Assembly: GCA_020637165.1 (NCBI GenBank)
Contig: JACJWN010000006.1
Span: 186,001-250,000 of the forward strand
Origin: Mycolicibacterium sp.
Lineage (GTDB): Bacteria > Actinomycetota > Actinomycetes > Mycobacteriales > Mycobacteriaceae
Length of the DNA: 64,000 bases
Direction: 5' to 3'
Positions within the stretch are counted from its first letter, which is position 1; each line of letters starts with the position of its first letter. Position numbers and translations under genes: made by a program. Below, piece by piece: positions 24,812-34,376 of this stretch. The notes under the pieces are model-generated. The model was given only the letters and a program-made list of their open reading frames with translations, was not told the origin of the DNA and searched no databases.

Positions 24812-27788
24812 CTACTTGGCCGCGTCGAACTTGCCCATCGCCTCCTCGAGACGCTGCAGCGCCGCGCCGTATTGGGCGAAGTTGCCAGACTGCTGGGCGT
24901 CGCGGGCCGCCGTCATCGCCGACTGCACCTCCTGCAGGGCAGCGGCTTTGGCCGCCGATAGCGTCACCCCTCCCGGCGGCAGCGTGGCCACCGGGGCCGG
25001 AGTCGACTCCGGCGTCTCGTCCGGCACGGCCGCCGGTTTGCCGTCGGCGGGCGGCTTGCCGGCCGGCGCACCGGGCCCCGGGGCCGGGCCGGTGGCCGTC
25101 GCGCCCGCACCGGGGCCGAAGATGCCGTCCAGTGCTTGGCTGACGGTCGGGCCGTAGCCCACCTTGTCGTTGTAGAGCATCGCCACCCGGATCAGGCGCG
25201 GATAACTCGACGCGGCATCCGAGGTGCCCGGCGAGGCGTACACCGGGGCCACATAGAGCAAGCCGCCTTGGCCGACCGGCAGGGTCAGCAGGTTGCCCCA
25301 CCGGATGCGGTTCTGGCCGTCGCGGCCGATCACGCCGAGGTCCTGGGACACCGCGGTGTCGGTGGAGATCGCGTTGAACGCCAGCTTGGGGCCGTTGACC
25401 TGACCGGGGATGGTCAGCACGGTGATCCGGCCGTAGGTGTCCGGGTCACTACTGGCGCTGACGTAGGCGGCGAGGAAGTCGCGGCGGAACCGGTTCATCG
25501 CCGTAGTCAGCTGGAACGACGCCGAATTGTCGTTCTTGGCAAGGTTTTTCGCCACGATGTAGTACGGCGGCTGGAAACTCGACGCGGTCGGGTTCGGGTC
25601 CAGCGGGACGTCCCAGAAGTCCGAGGTGGAGAAGAACGTCACCGGGTCGTCGACGTGGTACTTGGCCAGCAGCGCCCGCTGCACCTTGAAAAGGTCCTCC
25701 GGGTAGCGCAGGTGCTCGGCCAGCTCCGGGGTGATGTCACTCTTGGGCTTGACCGTGCCCGGGAAGGTCTTCATCCAGGCGGCCAGCACCGGATCCTTCT
25801 CGTCCTGGGCGTATAGCGTCACCGTGCCGTCGTAGGCGTCGACGGTGGCCTTCACCGAAGTTGCGGATGTAGGACACCTGCTTGTCCGGGCGCAGCCGGT
25901 TGATCGCCACCTCGGTGAGTCCGCCGTCGCCGAGCTCAGCGAGGGTCAGCTCCGAGTACGGGTAGTTGTCCAGCGTGGTGTAGCCGTCGATGATCCACAC
26001 CATCTGCTTGTTCACGATCGCCGGATACACCGTGGTGTTTGCGGGTCAGCCAAGGCGCGACCGCCTTGACCCAGTCGGCCGGGTTCCGATTGAACAGGAT
26101 GCGGCTGTTGGGGCCGATCACCGGAGAACAGGAAGTTGCGTTCGGCGAACTTCGCGGCGAACACCGAGCGGGCCACCCAGTTGCCGATGGGCACCCGCCC
26201 ACCGGTGTAGGTGTAGTTCTTGGTCTCGGTGTTGGTCTCGTAGTCGTACTTTCGCGGTGATTTGCCGTTCTTGCCGACGATCCGCGTAATCCTCGGGCGC
26301 GGAGGCGATCACCGGGCGAAGTAGATCCGCGGCTGGTCCAGCGGCGCCGGGCCGGGCGAGACGACGCTGCCGTTGGCGCCGACCACGCTGGCCAGGAACT
26401 CCGGGTAGCCGCCGTTCTGGTTGGTCGTTGGCGATCCCGCGCACGGTGTTGGCCGGGCTGGCGATGAAGCCGTTGCCGTGGGTGTAGACGGTGTGCCGGT
26501 TGATCCAGTCCGCTGATTTGTCGATCAGCCGCGACAGGTTGAGCTCGCGGGCGGCCACCACGTAGTCGCGCAGCGCGCCGTCGGTCTCGTAGCGGTCGAT
26601 GGAGAGCTGATCGGGAAGAAGTAGAAGTTCTTGCCCTGCTGGAACTGGGTGAACGCCGGGCTGATGACGTTGGGGTCGAGCAGCCGGATGCTGGAGGTGG
26701 TCGAGCGGTCGGCGGCCACCTGCTTGGCGTCGGTGGCGGCGTTGCCGCTGAGTCGCGGTAGGTGACCGTCTCATCGGTGAGCCCGTAGGCCTGCCGGGTG
26801 GCGGTGATGCTGCGCGAGATGAACTCGCTCTCCTTCTGCGCCGCATTCGGCTTGACGCTGAACTGTTCGACGATCAGCGCCAGCCGCCCGATGATCAGCG
26901 AGCTGACCAGCAGCAGCACCAGGCCGATCGCCAGGATGCGCAGATCGTGCAGGAACAGCGCCGAGAACACCGCCGCCGCGCAGATCACCGCGATCGCCAT
27001 CAGGATCAACTTGGCGGGCAGACGGCGTTGATGTCGGTGTAGCCGGCGCCGGTGAACGGCTTGGCCATCCGGTGTGCGACAGCAGCTCGTAGCAGGTCCA
27101 GCCAGTAGGCCACCGCCTTAGTAGCACCAGCACCCGACCAGGCTGATCAGCTGGATGCAGGCCGCGCGGCTCAGCGCGCCGGACCTGCCGCCGCCAGCCG
27201 GATGCCGCCGAAGACGTAGTGGGTGACCAGGTTGGCCAGGAACGCCAGGAACAGCGCGACGAACAGGAAGCTCAGCACCATCCGGTAGAAGGGCAGGTCG
27301 AAGGCGTAGAAGCCGAGATCCTTGCCGAACTGCGGGTCGGCGATGCCGAAGCTGTCGCCGTGCAGCCACAGTTGCACCCGCGGCCAGTAGCTCTGGGCTA
27401 CCAGGCCGGCCAGCAGCCCGACCACTGCGGGGATCCCCACGCCGAAGGCCCGCAGCTTGCTCATCACCGCGGTGCGGTAGCGGGCCACCGGGTCGTTGGG
27501 ACCGGCGGTGGGTACGAACACCGGCCGGGTGCGGTAGGCCAGCGCCAGCCCGCCGAACACGATCGCCCCGACCAGCACCGCGGCCACCAGGAAGACCACG
27601 ACCCGGGTGAACAGCACGGTGGTGAACACCGAGCGGTAGCCGAGTTCGCCGAACCACAGCCAGTCGACGTAGGTGTCGATGAAACGGGGGCCCACCAGCA
27701 GAATGGCGATGACGGCGATCCCGATCCCGAGGAGGATACGGCTGCGCCGGGTCAGCGCGGGCATTCTGGCGGGCGGTCGGACGGTCAC
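24812..27788 (-). pseudogene. UPF0182 membrane protein (Rv3193c-like), multiple frameshifts
   Basis: The 5' part (27788 to about 27190) encodes '[20 protein letters not shown]', '[16 protein letters not shown]' and several membrane helices. The 3' part (25855 to 24812) is intact ('[15 protein letters not shown]', '[12 protein letters not shown]'). Between them the homologous protein is spread over all three minus-strand frames ('[18 protein letters not shown]', '[16 protein letters not shown]', '[19 protein letters not shown]'), changing frame every few tens of bases by what look like single-base losses. The intact protein would be close to 990 aa. The codon-level sequence is otherwise well kept, so this may be base-calling error rather than decay. 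Confidence 0.8.
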
Positions 27789-27838
27789 AGGGGTGCTCCG
27801 AAATTCACGAAGCCAACTCTACGCATTCGCTCAGGCGG

Positions 27839-28870
27839 CTAGCAGCGTGGCGGAGTGCCCCCCGAGGTCAGCTCCTTGAGGGCGTCGACGGTCTGCGGCA
27901 ACGTCTCGGCCTTGACCAGCTCCATGGAGTTGTCCCGCACGGTGCGGGCCTCGTCGCAGTTCTCGGCCGGAACCAGGAACACCGTGGCCCCGGCGTCCTG
28001 GGCGGCGACCATCTTGTGGGTGATGCCGCCGATCGGCCCGACGGCGCCGTCCGGCCCGATGCTGCCGGTGCCGGCGATGAACTTCGAGCCGTTGAGATCA
28101 CCGGTGGTCAGCTTGTCCACCACCGCGAGGCTGAACATCAGCCCGGCCGACGGGCCGCCGATATTGGCCAGGTTGAAGTCGACGGTGAACGGGGCCCACG
28201 GGGCGTCGAGCACGGCGATACCGAGGTAGCCGTAGTCACGGTCCTCGTTGCGGCCCAGCGTGATGGTGGTTTTCCCGGACTCGGCGTTGCGGCGGCGGAA
28301 GTCGACGACGATCTCCTGGCCGGGTTTGGTGGCCTTGAGTAGACCGCTGAAGGCCTCGACGTCGGCGACCTTGGTGCCGTTGACGGCGTCGATCGCATCG
28401 CCGAGCTGCAGTTTGCCCGCCGAGGGCCCCGGATCGTTGACCAGGTTGACGGTGACGGCCTTGGGGTAGTTCAGGTAGTTCAGGGCGGCGTACTCGGCGT
28501 TGTCCTCGGAGCGCTGAAAGTCGGCGTCCTGGGATTTCTTGATGTCGTCGCGGGACTTCTCCGGCGGGAACACCAGGTCGCGCGGCACCAACTGGTCGGC
28601 CCCGGAGGCCCACAACGCCAGCGCCTGGCCCAGGGTCAGCCCGTCACGCTGGGAGACCGTCGTCATGTTGAGGTTGCCCGAGGTGGGTTTGGTCGGGGTG
28701 CCCGAGATGGCGACGACGGGCTTGCCCTCGAACTCGCCGAGGGTGTTGAACGTCGGACCCGGGCCCAGCGCGACGTACGGGACCGTCACCGCGGCCAGCA
28801 GCACGCCGAAGACGACGATGGGCACCAGGGCCACCATCAGCGTCAGAATCCGCCTGTTCACGACGCCCAC
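27839..28870 (-). CDS. Lon-like PDZ-domain secreted/membrane protease (Rv3194c-like, 343 aa)
   Basis: One N-terminal membrane anchor ('ILTLMVALVPIVVFGVLLAAV', residues 8-28) is followed by a PDZ domain (about 145-205, 'GDAIDAVNGTKVADVEAF') and a Lon-type protease domain with the Ser-Lys dyad S241 ('GGPSAGLMF') and K286 ('GGITHKMVAA'). It would act on the outer face of the membrane. It sits between the UPF0182 gene and the divergent DUF2342 gene, as in M. tuberculosis. Confidence 0.88.
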   Translation of the reverse strand: MGVVNRRILTLMVALVPIVVFGVLLAAVTVPYVALGPGPTFNTLGEFEGKPVVAISGTPTKPTSGNLNMTTVSQRDGLTLGQALALWASGADQLVPRDLVFPPEKSRDDIKKSQDADFQRSEDNAEYAALNYLNYPKAVTVNLVNDPGPSAGKLQLGDAIDAVNGTKVADVEAFSGLLKATKPGQEIVVDFRRRNAESGKTTITLGRNEDRDYGYLGIAVLDAPWAPFTVDFNLANIGGPSAGLMFSLAVVDKLTTGDLNGSKFIAGTGSIGPDGAVGPIGGITHKMVAAQDAGATVFLVPAENCDEARTVRDNSMELVKAETLPQTVDALKELTSGGTPPRC

Positions 28871-28893
28871 CCTAACGGCGGTACCGTGGAGCC

Positions 28894-30288
28894 ATGTCTG
28901 ACCTGCCGTTCGGCTTCTCCTCCGGCGACGACCCCGAGCGGAACAAGGGCGATAAGAACCCCAACCCCGCTGGCGCCAACCCCTTCGGCCTCGGCGGCGG
29001 GGCCGGTTTCAACCCGGCTGACCTGGGCCAGCTGTTCTCCCGGCTCGGCGAGATGTTCGCCGGGGCGGGCAGCGCGATGGCCTCGGGCAAGGGCGGCGCG
29101 GTGAACTATGACCTGGCCCGCAAGCTGGCCTCGAGTTCCATCGGGTTCAGCGCGCCGGTCTCGGAGTCCACCGCCAAGGCCGTCACCGACGCGGTGCACT
29201 TGGCCGACACCTGGCTCGACGGCGCCACCGCGCTGCCGGCCGGGGCCACCCGCGCGGCGGCCTGGTCCCCGCAGGACTGGGTGGACAACACCCTGGAGAC
29301 CTGGAAGCGGCTGTGCGACCCGATGGCCGAGCAGATCTCGACGGTGTGGACCTCGGCGCTGCCCGAAGAGGCCAAGGCGATGGCCGGGCCGCTGATGGCG
29401 CTGATGACCCAGATGGGCTCGATGGCCTTCGGCTCGCAGCTCGGCCAGGCGTTGGGCCACCTGTCCAAGGAGGTGCTGACCTCCACCGACATCGGTCTTC
29501 CGTTGGGCCCCAAGGGTGTTGCCGCGCTGATGCCCACGGCCATCGAGGAACTCTCCGAGGGCCTCGAGCAGCCGCGCAGCGAGATCCTGACCTTCCTGGC
29601 CGCCCGCGAGGCCGCTCACCACCGGCTGTTCAGCGGAGTCCCGTGGCTGTCCTCGCAATTGCTCGGTGCGGTCGAGGCCTACGCCAAGGGCATGAAGATC
29701 GACATGAGCGGGATCGAGCAGATGGCCGCAGGTCTGGACCCGAGCGCCATGACCGACCCGTCGAAGATGGAGGAACTGCTCTCCCAGGGCATGTTCGAAC
29801 CCAAGGCCACCCCCGAGCAGACCGCCGCGCTGGAGCGCCTGGAGACGCTGCTGGCCCTGGTCGAGGGCTGGGTGCAGACGGTGGTGACCGCCGCCCTCGG
29901 CGACCGGATCCCCGGCACCGTCGCGCTCTCGGAGATGCTGCGCCGGCGCCGAGCCACTGGCGGGCCGGCCGAACAGACCTTCGCCACCCTGGTCGGCCTG
30001 GAGCTGCGCCCGCGCAAGATGCGCGAGGCCACCGTGCTGTGGGAGCGGCTGACCGAGGCGGTCGGTATGGACGCCCGCGACGCGGTGTGGGCGCATCCGG
30101 ATCTGCTGCCCACGACCGAGGACCTCGACGAGCCGGCCGGGTTCATCGACCGGGTGATCGGCGGGGATATCACCGGCATCGATATCGACGCAGCGATCGC
30201 CGAGTTCGAGAAGGAGCTCGGCGGTTCTGCAGAGGGCGGCCCTACCAAAGAAGACGGCCCCGACCAGAACGGTCCTGTGGATAGCTGA
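28894..30288 (+). CDS. DUF2342 zinc-dependent metalloprotease-like protein (Rv3195-like, 464 aa)
   Basis: A Gly/Asn/Pro-rich start ('GDKNPNPAGANPFGLGGG') is followed by the DUF2342 body, with 'LTFLAAREAAHHRLFSGVPW', where the His pair after Glu resembles a zinc-protease helix. The C-terminus has 'LEGWVQTVVTAALGDRIPG'-like helices and ends in an acidic tail. It diverges from the Lon-like protease by 23 bp and is followed by the cyclodehydratase-like gene. The family is annotated as zinc-dependent metalloprotease, but biochemical evidence is thin. Confidence 0.85.
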   Translation: MSDLPFGFSSGDDPERNKGDKNPNPAGANPFGLGGGAGFNPADLGQLFSRLGEMFAGAGSAMASGKGGAVNYDLARKLASSSIGFSAPVSESTAKAVTDAVHLADTWLDGATALPAGATRAAAWSPQDWVDNTLETWKRLCDPMAEQISTVWTSALPEEAKAMAGPLMALMTQMGSMAFGSQLGQALGHLSKEVLTSTDIGLPLGPKGVAALMPTAIEELSEGLEQPRSEILTFLAAREAAHHRLFSGVPWLSSQLLGAVEAYAKGMKIDMSGIEQMAAGLDPSAMTDPSKMEELLSQGMFEPKATPEQTAALERLETLLALVEGWVQTVVTAALGDRIPGTVALSEMLRRRRATGGPAEQTFATLVGLELRPRKMREATVLWERLTEAVGMDARDAVWAHPDLLPTTEDLDEPAGFIDRVIGGDITGIDIDAAIAEFEKELGGSAEGGPTKEDGPDQNGPVDS

Positions 30289-30323
30289 ATTCACGCCGTG
30301 CCCGCCGGTGCCACAGTGTCCGG

Positions 30324-31172
30324 ATGCGGTACGCGCTCGACCCGGCGATGCCGGTGCTGCTTCGCCCGGACGGCCTGGTGCAGATCGGCTGGGATCCTTT
30401 GCGCGCGGTGCTGGTTCGTCCGCCCACGGGTTGCACGCCTAGGGGTCTGGCCGGGTTACTGCGTGCGTTGAGCGCGCCGATGCCGCTGCCCTCGATGCGG
30501 CGGCTGGCCGGCGCCGGCGGACTCTCCGATAAAGCCGCGGTGGACGGACTGCTGGAGCAGCTGGTGGCGGCACGGGTGCTGCGCGCCGAGACCGATGGTG
30601 GCGGGCGGACGCTGTCGATCCGGGTGCACGGCCGCGGGCCACTGTCGGAACTGCTGGTCGAGGGGCTGCGCTGCTCGGGATCGCGGGTGAGTCAGACCAG
30701 CCACGCCCACGCCGCCGCGGCGGGCGCGGATCTGGTGGTGCTGAGCGACGCCCTGGTCGCCGACCCGCGGCTGGTGCGCGATCTGCAGTCCGAGGGTGTG
30801 CCGCACCTGCCGGTGCGGGTGCGTGACGGGGTCGGCGTGGTGGGCCCGCTGGTGATCCCCGGCGTGAGCAGCTGCCTGACATGCGCGGATTTCCATCGGT
30901 CCGACCGTGACCCGGCCTGGCCGGCGCTGGCCGCCCAGCTGTGCGAGGTGGTCGGGACCGCCGACCGCCCGACGCTGCTGGCCACCGCGGCGCTGGCTTT
31001 GAGCCAGTTGCAGCAGATCATCCGGGGCTGCGCCGGCTCCCCCGACCCCTCGGCTCCCCCGGTAACGCTCAATACGACCGTCGAAACCGACGTCGCCACC
31101 CAGAGCATCCGGGTCCGGCGTTGGGAACGTCACCCGCTGTGCGGCTGCTGGGCCCAGAACCGCGAGGGCTGA
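30324..31172 (+). CDS. Cyclodehydratase / E1-like protein (Rv3196-like, 282 aa)
   Basis: It resembles the N-terminal half of TOMM cyclodehydratase C-type proteins. A peptide-clamp-like N-terminus ('LVQIGWDPLRAVLVRPP', then 'LLRALSAPMPLPSMRRLAG') is followed by an E1-like part ('HGRGPLSELLVEGLRCSGS', 'ADLVVLSDALVADPRLVRDL', 'GVVGPLVIPGVSSCLTCAD'). Cys pairs 'CLTC' and 'CGC' could bind zinc. No YcaO partner or precursor peptide is seen nearby. The stop at 31170-31172 directly abuts the left repeat of the inverted-repeat cassette. Confidence 0.75.
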   Translation: MRYALDPAMPVLLRPDGLVQIGWDPLRAVLVRPPTGCTPRGLAGLLRALSAPMPLPSMRRLAGAGGLSDKAAVDGLLEQLVAARVLRAETDGGGRTLSIRVHGRGPLSELLVEGLRCSGSRVSQTSHAHAAAAGADLVVLSDALVADPRLVRDLQSEGVPHLPVRVRDGVGVVGPLVIPGVSSCLTCADFHRSDRDPAWPALAAQLCEVVGTADRPTLLATAALALSQLQQIIRGCAGSPDPSAPPVTLNTTVETDVATQSIRVRRWERHPLCGCWAQNREG

Positions 31173-31208
31173 GGACCACTAATAGTTTTGCCCGCCTTCA
31201 AGCGACAA
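31173..31208 (+). repeat. Left 36-bp inverted repeat
   Basis: It begins GGACCACTAATAGTTTTGCC and ends AGCGACAA. It matches the reverse complement of 31558-31593 at 35 of 36 positions (A versus G at position 28). Confidence 0.9.
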
Positions 31209-31221
31209 GGACCGATCTGCG

Positions 31222-31587
31222 TTGAGTGACAGCGCGTTGAATTACAGGCCCGCCCGCACCATCACGACCGGGAACCGCATCGTGCTGCGCGGGACCGAGC
31301 TGCGCTACGCCCTGATCCGGCTGATCGCGCTGGTCGGCCCAGCGACCGTCCCCGAACTCCTCGACGGACTGGAGCACTGGGGATTCGCGGTGGCGGGGCG
31401 GCCGTCGAAGACGGTCTCGGATGCCCTGCGCTGGGAACGGCGCCGTGGCAGGGTCCGTCGGCGCGACCGGGGGCTCTACAGCATCGGGGAGATGCCGCGG
31501 TCCACCGAGCACCGCATCATCCGGCGCGTGAAGGAGATGCGCTACGAGGTCTGGAAGTTGTCGCTCGAAGGCGGGCAAAACTATTAG
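31222..31587 (+). CDS. Winged-helix-like protein inside inverted repeats (121 aa)
   Basis: The start is TTG with an ACAAGGA-type ribosome site. The middle looks like a winged helix: 'LRYALIRLIALVGPATVPEL', then 'GRPSKTVSDALRWERRRGRV' and 'RDRGLYSIGEMPRSTEHRI'. It resembles the N-terminal HTH of some mycobacterial hypothetical proteins. The last ten residues ('SLEGGQNY') and the stop are encoded by the right 36-bp repeat, so gene and repeat have evolved together. Possible roles are a regulator or a DNA-binding factor for the cassette ends. Function is unknown. Confidence 0.7.
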   Translation: MSDSALNYRPARTITTGNRIVLRGTELRYALIRLIALVGPATVPELLDGLEHWGFAVAGRPSKTVSDALRWERRRGRVRRRDRGLYSIGEMPRSTEHRIIRRVKEMRYEVWKLSLEGGQNY

Positions 31588-31593
31588 TGGTCC
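31558..31593 (-). repeat. Right 36-bp inverted repeat
   Basis: The reverse complement begins GGACCACTAATAGTTTTGCC, as in the left copy. It overlaps the 3' end and stop of the enclosed gene. Confidence 0.9.
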
Positions 31594-31669
31594 CCAGAGC
31601 TCGGCGGGCCGCGGCCCAGCCAAAAACCCTGGAATACCCCGAAACGTTGACCTACCTGGCGCGTCGGGG

Positions 31670-33010
31670 ATGATGGAGGGCGTGGCTGACGACATCAAGC
31701 GCGGCAGCGCCCGCCGCAACGCCAAGCTGGCCAGCATCCCGGTGGGCATCGCGGGCCGGGCGGCGCTCGGCGCGGCCAAACGGCTGACCGGCAAGTCCCG
31801 CGACGAGGTCAACGCCGAGCTGATGGATAAGGCCGCCCAGCAGCTGTTCAGCGTGCTCGGCGAGCTCAAGGGCGGCGCCATGAAAGTGGGCCAGGCGCTC
31901 TCGGTGCTGGAGGCCGCCATCCCCGAGCAGTACGGCGCCCCCTACCGCGAGGCCCTGACCAAACTGCAGAAGGACGCCCCGCCGCTGCCGGCGGCCAAGG
32001 TGCACCGGGTGCTCGACGGGCAGCTCGGCACCAAGTGGCGCGAGCGGTTCACCGAGTTCGACGACACCCCGGTGGCCTCGGCCAGCATCGGCCAGGTGCA
32101 CAAGGGGGTGTGGCGCGACGGACGCCCCGTCGCGGTCAAGATCCAGTACCCCGGCGCCGACGAGGCGCTGCGCGCCGACCTCAAGACCATGCGGCGGCTG
32201 ACCAGCGTGCTCAGGCAACTGGCCCCCGGCGCCGACGTCCAGGGCGTGGTCGACGAACTCGTCGAACGCACCGAGATGGAACTGGACTACCGGCTGGAGG
32301 CCAACAACCAACGCGCGTTCGCCAAGGCCTACGAGGGCCACCCGCACTTCCTGATCCCGCATGTGGTGGGCAGCGCGCCGAAGGTGATGGTCAGCGAGTG
32401 GATCGACGGCGGCATCCCGCTCGCCGAGATCATCCGCCACGGCACTCAAGAGCAGCGGGACATCAGCGGCACAAGGCTTTTCGAGCTGACCTTCGACGCG
32501 CCCAAGCGGGTCGGCATGATGCACGGCGACGCCCACCCGGGCAATTTCATGCTGCTGCCCGACGGCAGGATGGCCGTCATCGACTTCGGCGCGGTGGCAC
32601 CGCTGCCCGACGGGCTGCCGGTCGAGATGGGCATGATGATCCGGCTGGCCCGGGAGAAGCAGTACGACCTGCTGCTGCCCACCATGGAGAAGGTGGGCTT
32701 CGTCCGTAAGGGCGAGCAGCTCTCGATCGAGGACATCGACGAGATGCTGGCCCAGTACGTCGAGCCCGTCGAGGTCCCGGTGTTTCACTACACCCGCAGA
32801 TGGCTGCAGCGCCACGCCGCCTCCAACATGGAACGTACCCCGCAGAACCTGAAGATGGCCCGTCAGATGGACCTGCCGGCCCAGCTGGCGATCCCGCTGC
32901 GGGTGATCGGCTCCAATGTGGCGATCTCCTGCCAGCTGGACTGCCACGTGCCGGTGCGCGAAATGGCCGAGGAACTGATCCCCGGCTTCGCCGAACCCCA
33001 TCCGATCTGA
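31670..33010 (+). CDS. ABC1/UbiB-family atypical kinase (Rv3197-like, 446 aa)
   Basis: UbiB/ABC1 hallmarks: 'GGAMKVGQALSVLE' (KxGQ), 'PVASASIGQVHKGVW' (Ala-rich nucleotide loop), 'VAVKIQYPG' (Lys), 'ERTEMELDYRLEA' (ExD), 'MMHGDAHPGNFMLL' (catalytic Asp/Asn) and 'AVIDFGAVAPL' (DFG). It is an unusual kinase-fold ATPase; the actinobacterial substrate is not established. In mycobacteria it lies upstream of whiB7. The start could also be GTG 31682, as the conserved part begins after it. Confidence 0.88.
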   Translation: MMEGVADDIKRGSARRNAKLASIPVGIAGRAALGAAKRLTGKSRDEVNAELMDKAAQQLFSVLGELKGGAMKVGQALSVLEAAIPEQYGAPYREALTKLQKDAPPLPAAKVHRVLDGQLGTKWRERFTEFDDTPVASASIGQVHKGVWRDGRPVAVKIQYPGADEALRADLKTMRRLTSVLRQLAPGADVQGVVDELVERTEMELDYRLEANNQRAFAKAYEGHPHFLIPHVVGSAPKVMVSEWIDGGIPLAEIIRHGTQEQRDISGTRLFELTFDAPKRVGMMHGDAHPGNFMLLPDGRMAVIDFGAVAPLPDGLPVEMGMMIRLAREKQYDLLLPTMEKVGFVRKGEQLSIEDIDEMLAQYVEPVEVPVFHYTRRWLQRHAASNMERTPQNLKMARQMDLPAQLAIPLRVIGSNVAISCQLDCHVPVREMAEELIPGFAEPHPI

Positions 33011-33016
33011 GGTGCC

Positions 33017-34039
33017 GTGAATCAACCGAGCTTCGAGCGGATCATTCAGATCGGATCGGGCTATTCCGCGGCGAAGGTCCTGCTGTCGGCCGTCGGCCTG
33101 GGACTGTTCACCGAACTCGCCGCGCAGCCGATGACCGCGGCGCAGATCGCCGAGCGGTTCGGGCTGGTGCCGCGGCCGGCCCGCGACTTCCTCGACGCCC
33201 TGGTCTCGCTGAAGCTGCTCGACCGCGACGGGGACGGACCCGAGGCCCGCTACGCCAACACCGCCGAGACGGGGCACTTCCTCGACGAGAACAGCCCGAC
33301 CTACCTCGGCGGCCTGCTGAAGATCTGGGATCAGCGCAACTACCGCTCCTGGGCGGATCTGACCGAGGCCCTGCAGACCGGTCAGGCCCAGAGCGAGATC
33401 AAATACACCGGCACGTCGTTCTTCGAGACCATGTACGCCGAACCGAGCCGGCTGGAAGCGTTCATGTCGGCCATGGACTCCTCGTCACGGGTCAACTTCG
33501 AACTGCTCGCCGAGCGTTTCCCCTTCGACCGCTACCGCACGCTGTGCGATGTCGGCGGGGCCGACGCCGTGCTGTCCCGGATCGTCGCCAACCGGCACCC
33601 ACACCTTCAGATCACCAGCTGGGATCTGCCCAAGGTGACCAAGATCGCGGCCCGGAAGATCGACGCCGAGGGTCTCGGCGGCCGGGTGCGCGCACAGGCG
33701 GGCAGCTTCCTGACCGACCCGCTGCCGTCCGCCGACGTGATCACGATGGGCATGATCCTGCACGACTGGGACCTCGAGCGGAAGAAACTGCTCGTCGCCA
33801 AGGCCTACGAGGCGCTGCCCGAGGGCGGGGCGTTCATCGTCATCGAATCGCTCATCGACGACGCCCGGCGGGAGAACACCTTCGGGCTGATGATGTCGCT
33901 GAACATGCTCATCGAATTCGGTGACGCTTTCGACTACACCGCCGCGGACTTCCAGCAGTGGTGCACCGAGGCGGGATTCCGCTCCTTCGAGGTGATCCCG
34001 CTGGACGGCCCGTCCAGTGCCGCGGTGGCGTACAAGTGA
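33017..34039 (+). CDS. SAM-dependent O-methyltransferase (340 aa)
   Basis: A dimerisation/winged-helix N-terminus ('SGYSAAKVLLSAVGLGLFTEL', then 'TAAQIAERFGLVPRPARDFL') is followed by a type 2 O-methyltransferase domain ('LCDVGGADAVLSRIVANRHP', 'SWDLPKVTKIA', 'VITMGMILHDWD', 'PEGGAFIVIESLIDD'). It resembles CrtF/TcmN-type enzymes acting on hydroxylated aromatics or polyketides. The SAM glycine motif reads DVGGADA rather than DVGGGxG. It starts at GTG six bases after the kinase gene and converges on whiB7 with 13 bp between. It is absent from this place in M. tuberculosis, so it is accessory here. Confidence 0.82.
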   Translation: MNQPSFERIIQIGSGYSAAKVLLSAVGLGLFTELAAQPMTAAQIAERFGLVPRPARDFLDALVSLKLLDRDGDGPEARYANTAETGHFLDENSPTYLGGLLKIWDQRNYRSWADLTEALQTGQAQSEIKYTGTSFFETMYAEPSRLEAFMSAMDSSSRVNFELLAERFPFDRYRTLCDVGGADAVLSRIVANRHPHLQITSWDLPKVTKIAARKIDAEGLGGRVRAQAGSFLTDPLPSADVITMGMILHDWDLERKKLLVAKAYEALPEGGAFIVIESLIDDARRENTFGLMMSLNMLIEFGDAFDYTAADFQQWCTEAGFRSFEVIPLDGPSSAAVAYK

Positions 34040-34052
34040 ACCGCTGATCCGC

Positions 34053-34283
34053 TCAGGCCGCCGCGTCCCCCTTGCGCGGGCGGCCGCGCGGGCGTTTGCG
34101 GGCCAGCACGGCCCCGCCGGCCAGGATCTCCCCGCCCCACACGCCCCAGGGCTCGGCTCGCTCCAGCGCACCGGCGAGGCACTGCAACCGGATCGGGCAT
34201 CCGCCGCACAGCGCCTTGGCCCGCTCGAGCTCGGCCGGGGCCTCGGCGAACCACAGATCGGGTTCGCGATTACACGCCAGCAT
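34053..34283 (-). CDS. whiB7: WhiB7 antibiotic-response regulator (76 aa)
   Basis: An Fe-S-binding WhiB protein with four cysteines (C4, C26, C29, C35, the last three in 'CGGCPIRLQC'), the sigma-A contact segment 'EPWGVWGGE' (44-52) and a C-terminal AT-hook 'RGRPRK' (66-71) that is diagnostic for WhiB7. It is slightly shorter at the N-terminus than M. tuberculosis WhiB7 (about 92 aa). ATG 34283 is supported by GGAGAGGAGG just upstream. It activates intrinsic resistance genes together with SigA. Expression is controlled by the leader at 34328-34473. Confidence 0.93.
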   Translation of the reverse strand: MLACNREPDLWFAEAPAELERAKALCGGCPIRLQCLAGALERAEPWGVWGGEILAGGAVLARKRPRGRPRKGDAAA

Positions 34284-34327
34284 GGGCGCCTCCTCTCCCT
34301 GAATGTGCGAACTCTGGTCTGGACATG

Positions 34328-34358
34328 AAAAAAGGCCACGGACGTTCGTCCGTGGCCT
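34328..34358 (-). terminator. whiB7 leader attenuator
   Basis: In the transcript, AGGCCACGGAC, loop GAAC, GTCCGTGGCCT, then six Us. It is an 11-bp perfect stem 45 bases before the whiB7 start. A second copy of CGTCCGTGG (minus-strand reading of 34394-34402, inside the upstream ORF) can pair with the 5' arm and would form a competing antiterminator. Confidence 0.85.
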
Positions 34359-34376
34359 GGAGGGTTTCTGCGTGCG

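Larger units (their letters stand above)
31173..31593. mobile_element. 421-bp inverted-repeat cassette carrying one small gene
   Basis: Two 36-bp inverted repeats with a single mismatch (31173-31208 and 31558-31593) enclose one ORF. It lies exactly at the stop codon of the Rv3196-like gene and interrupts the usual order before the ABC1-kinase gene. No transposase is present and no clear target duplication is seen. It may be a non-autonomous mobile cassette or an invertible segment. Confidence 0.55.
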
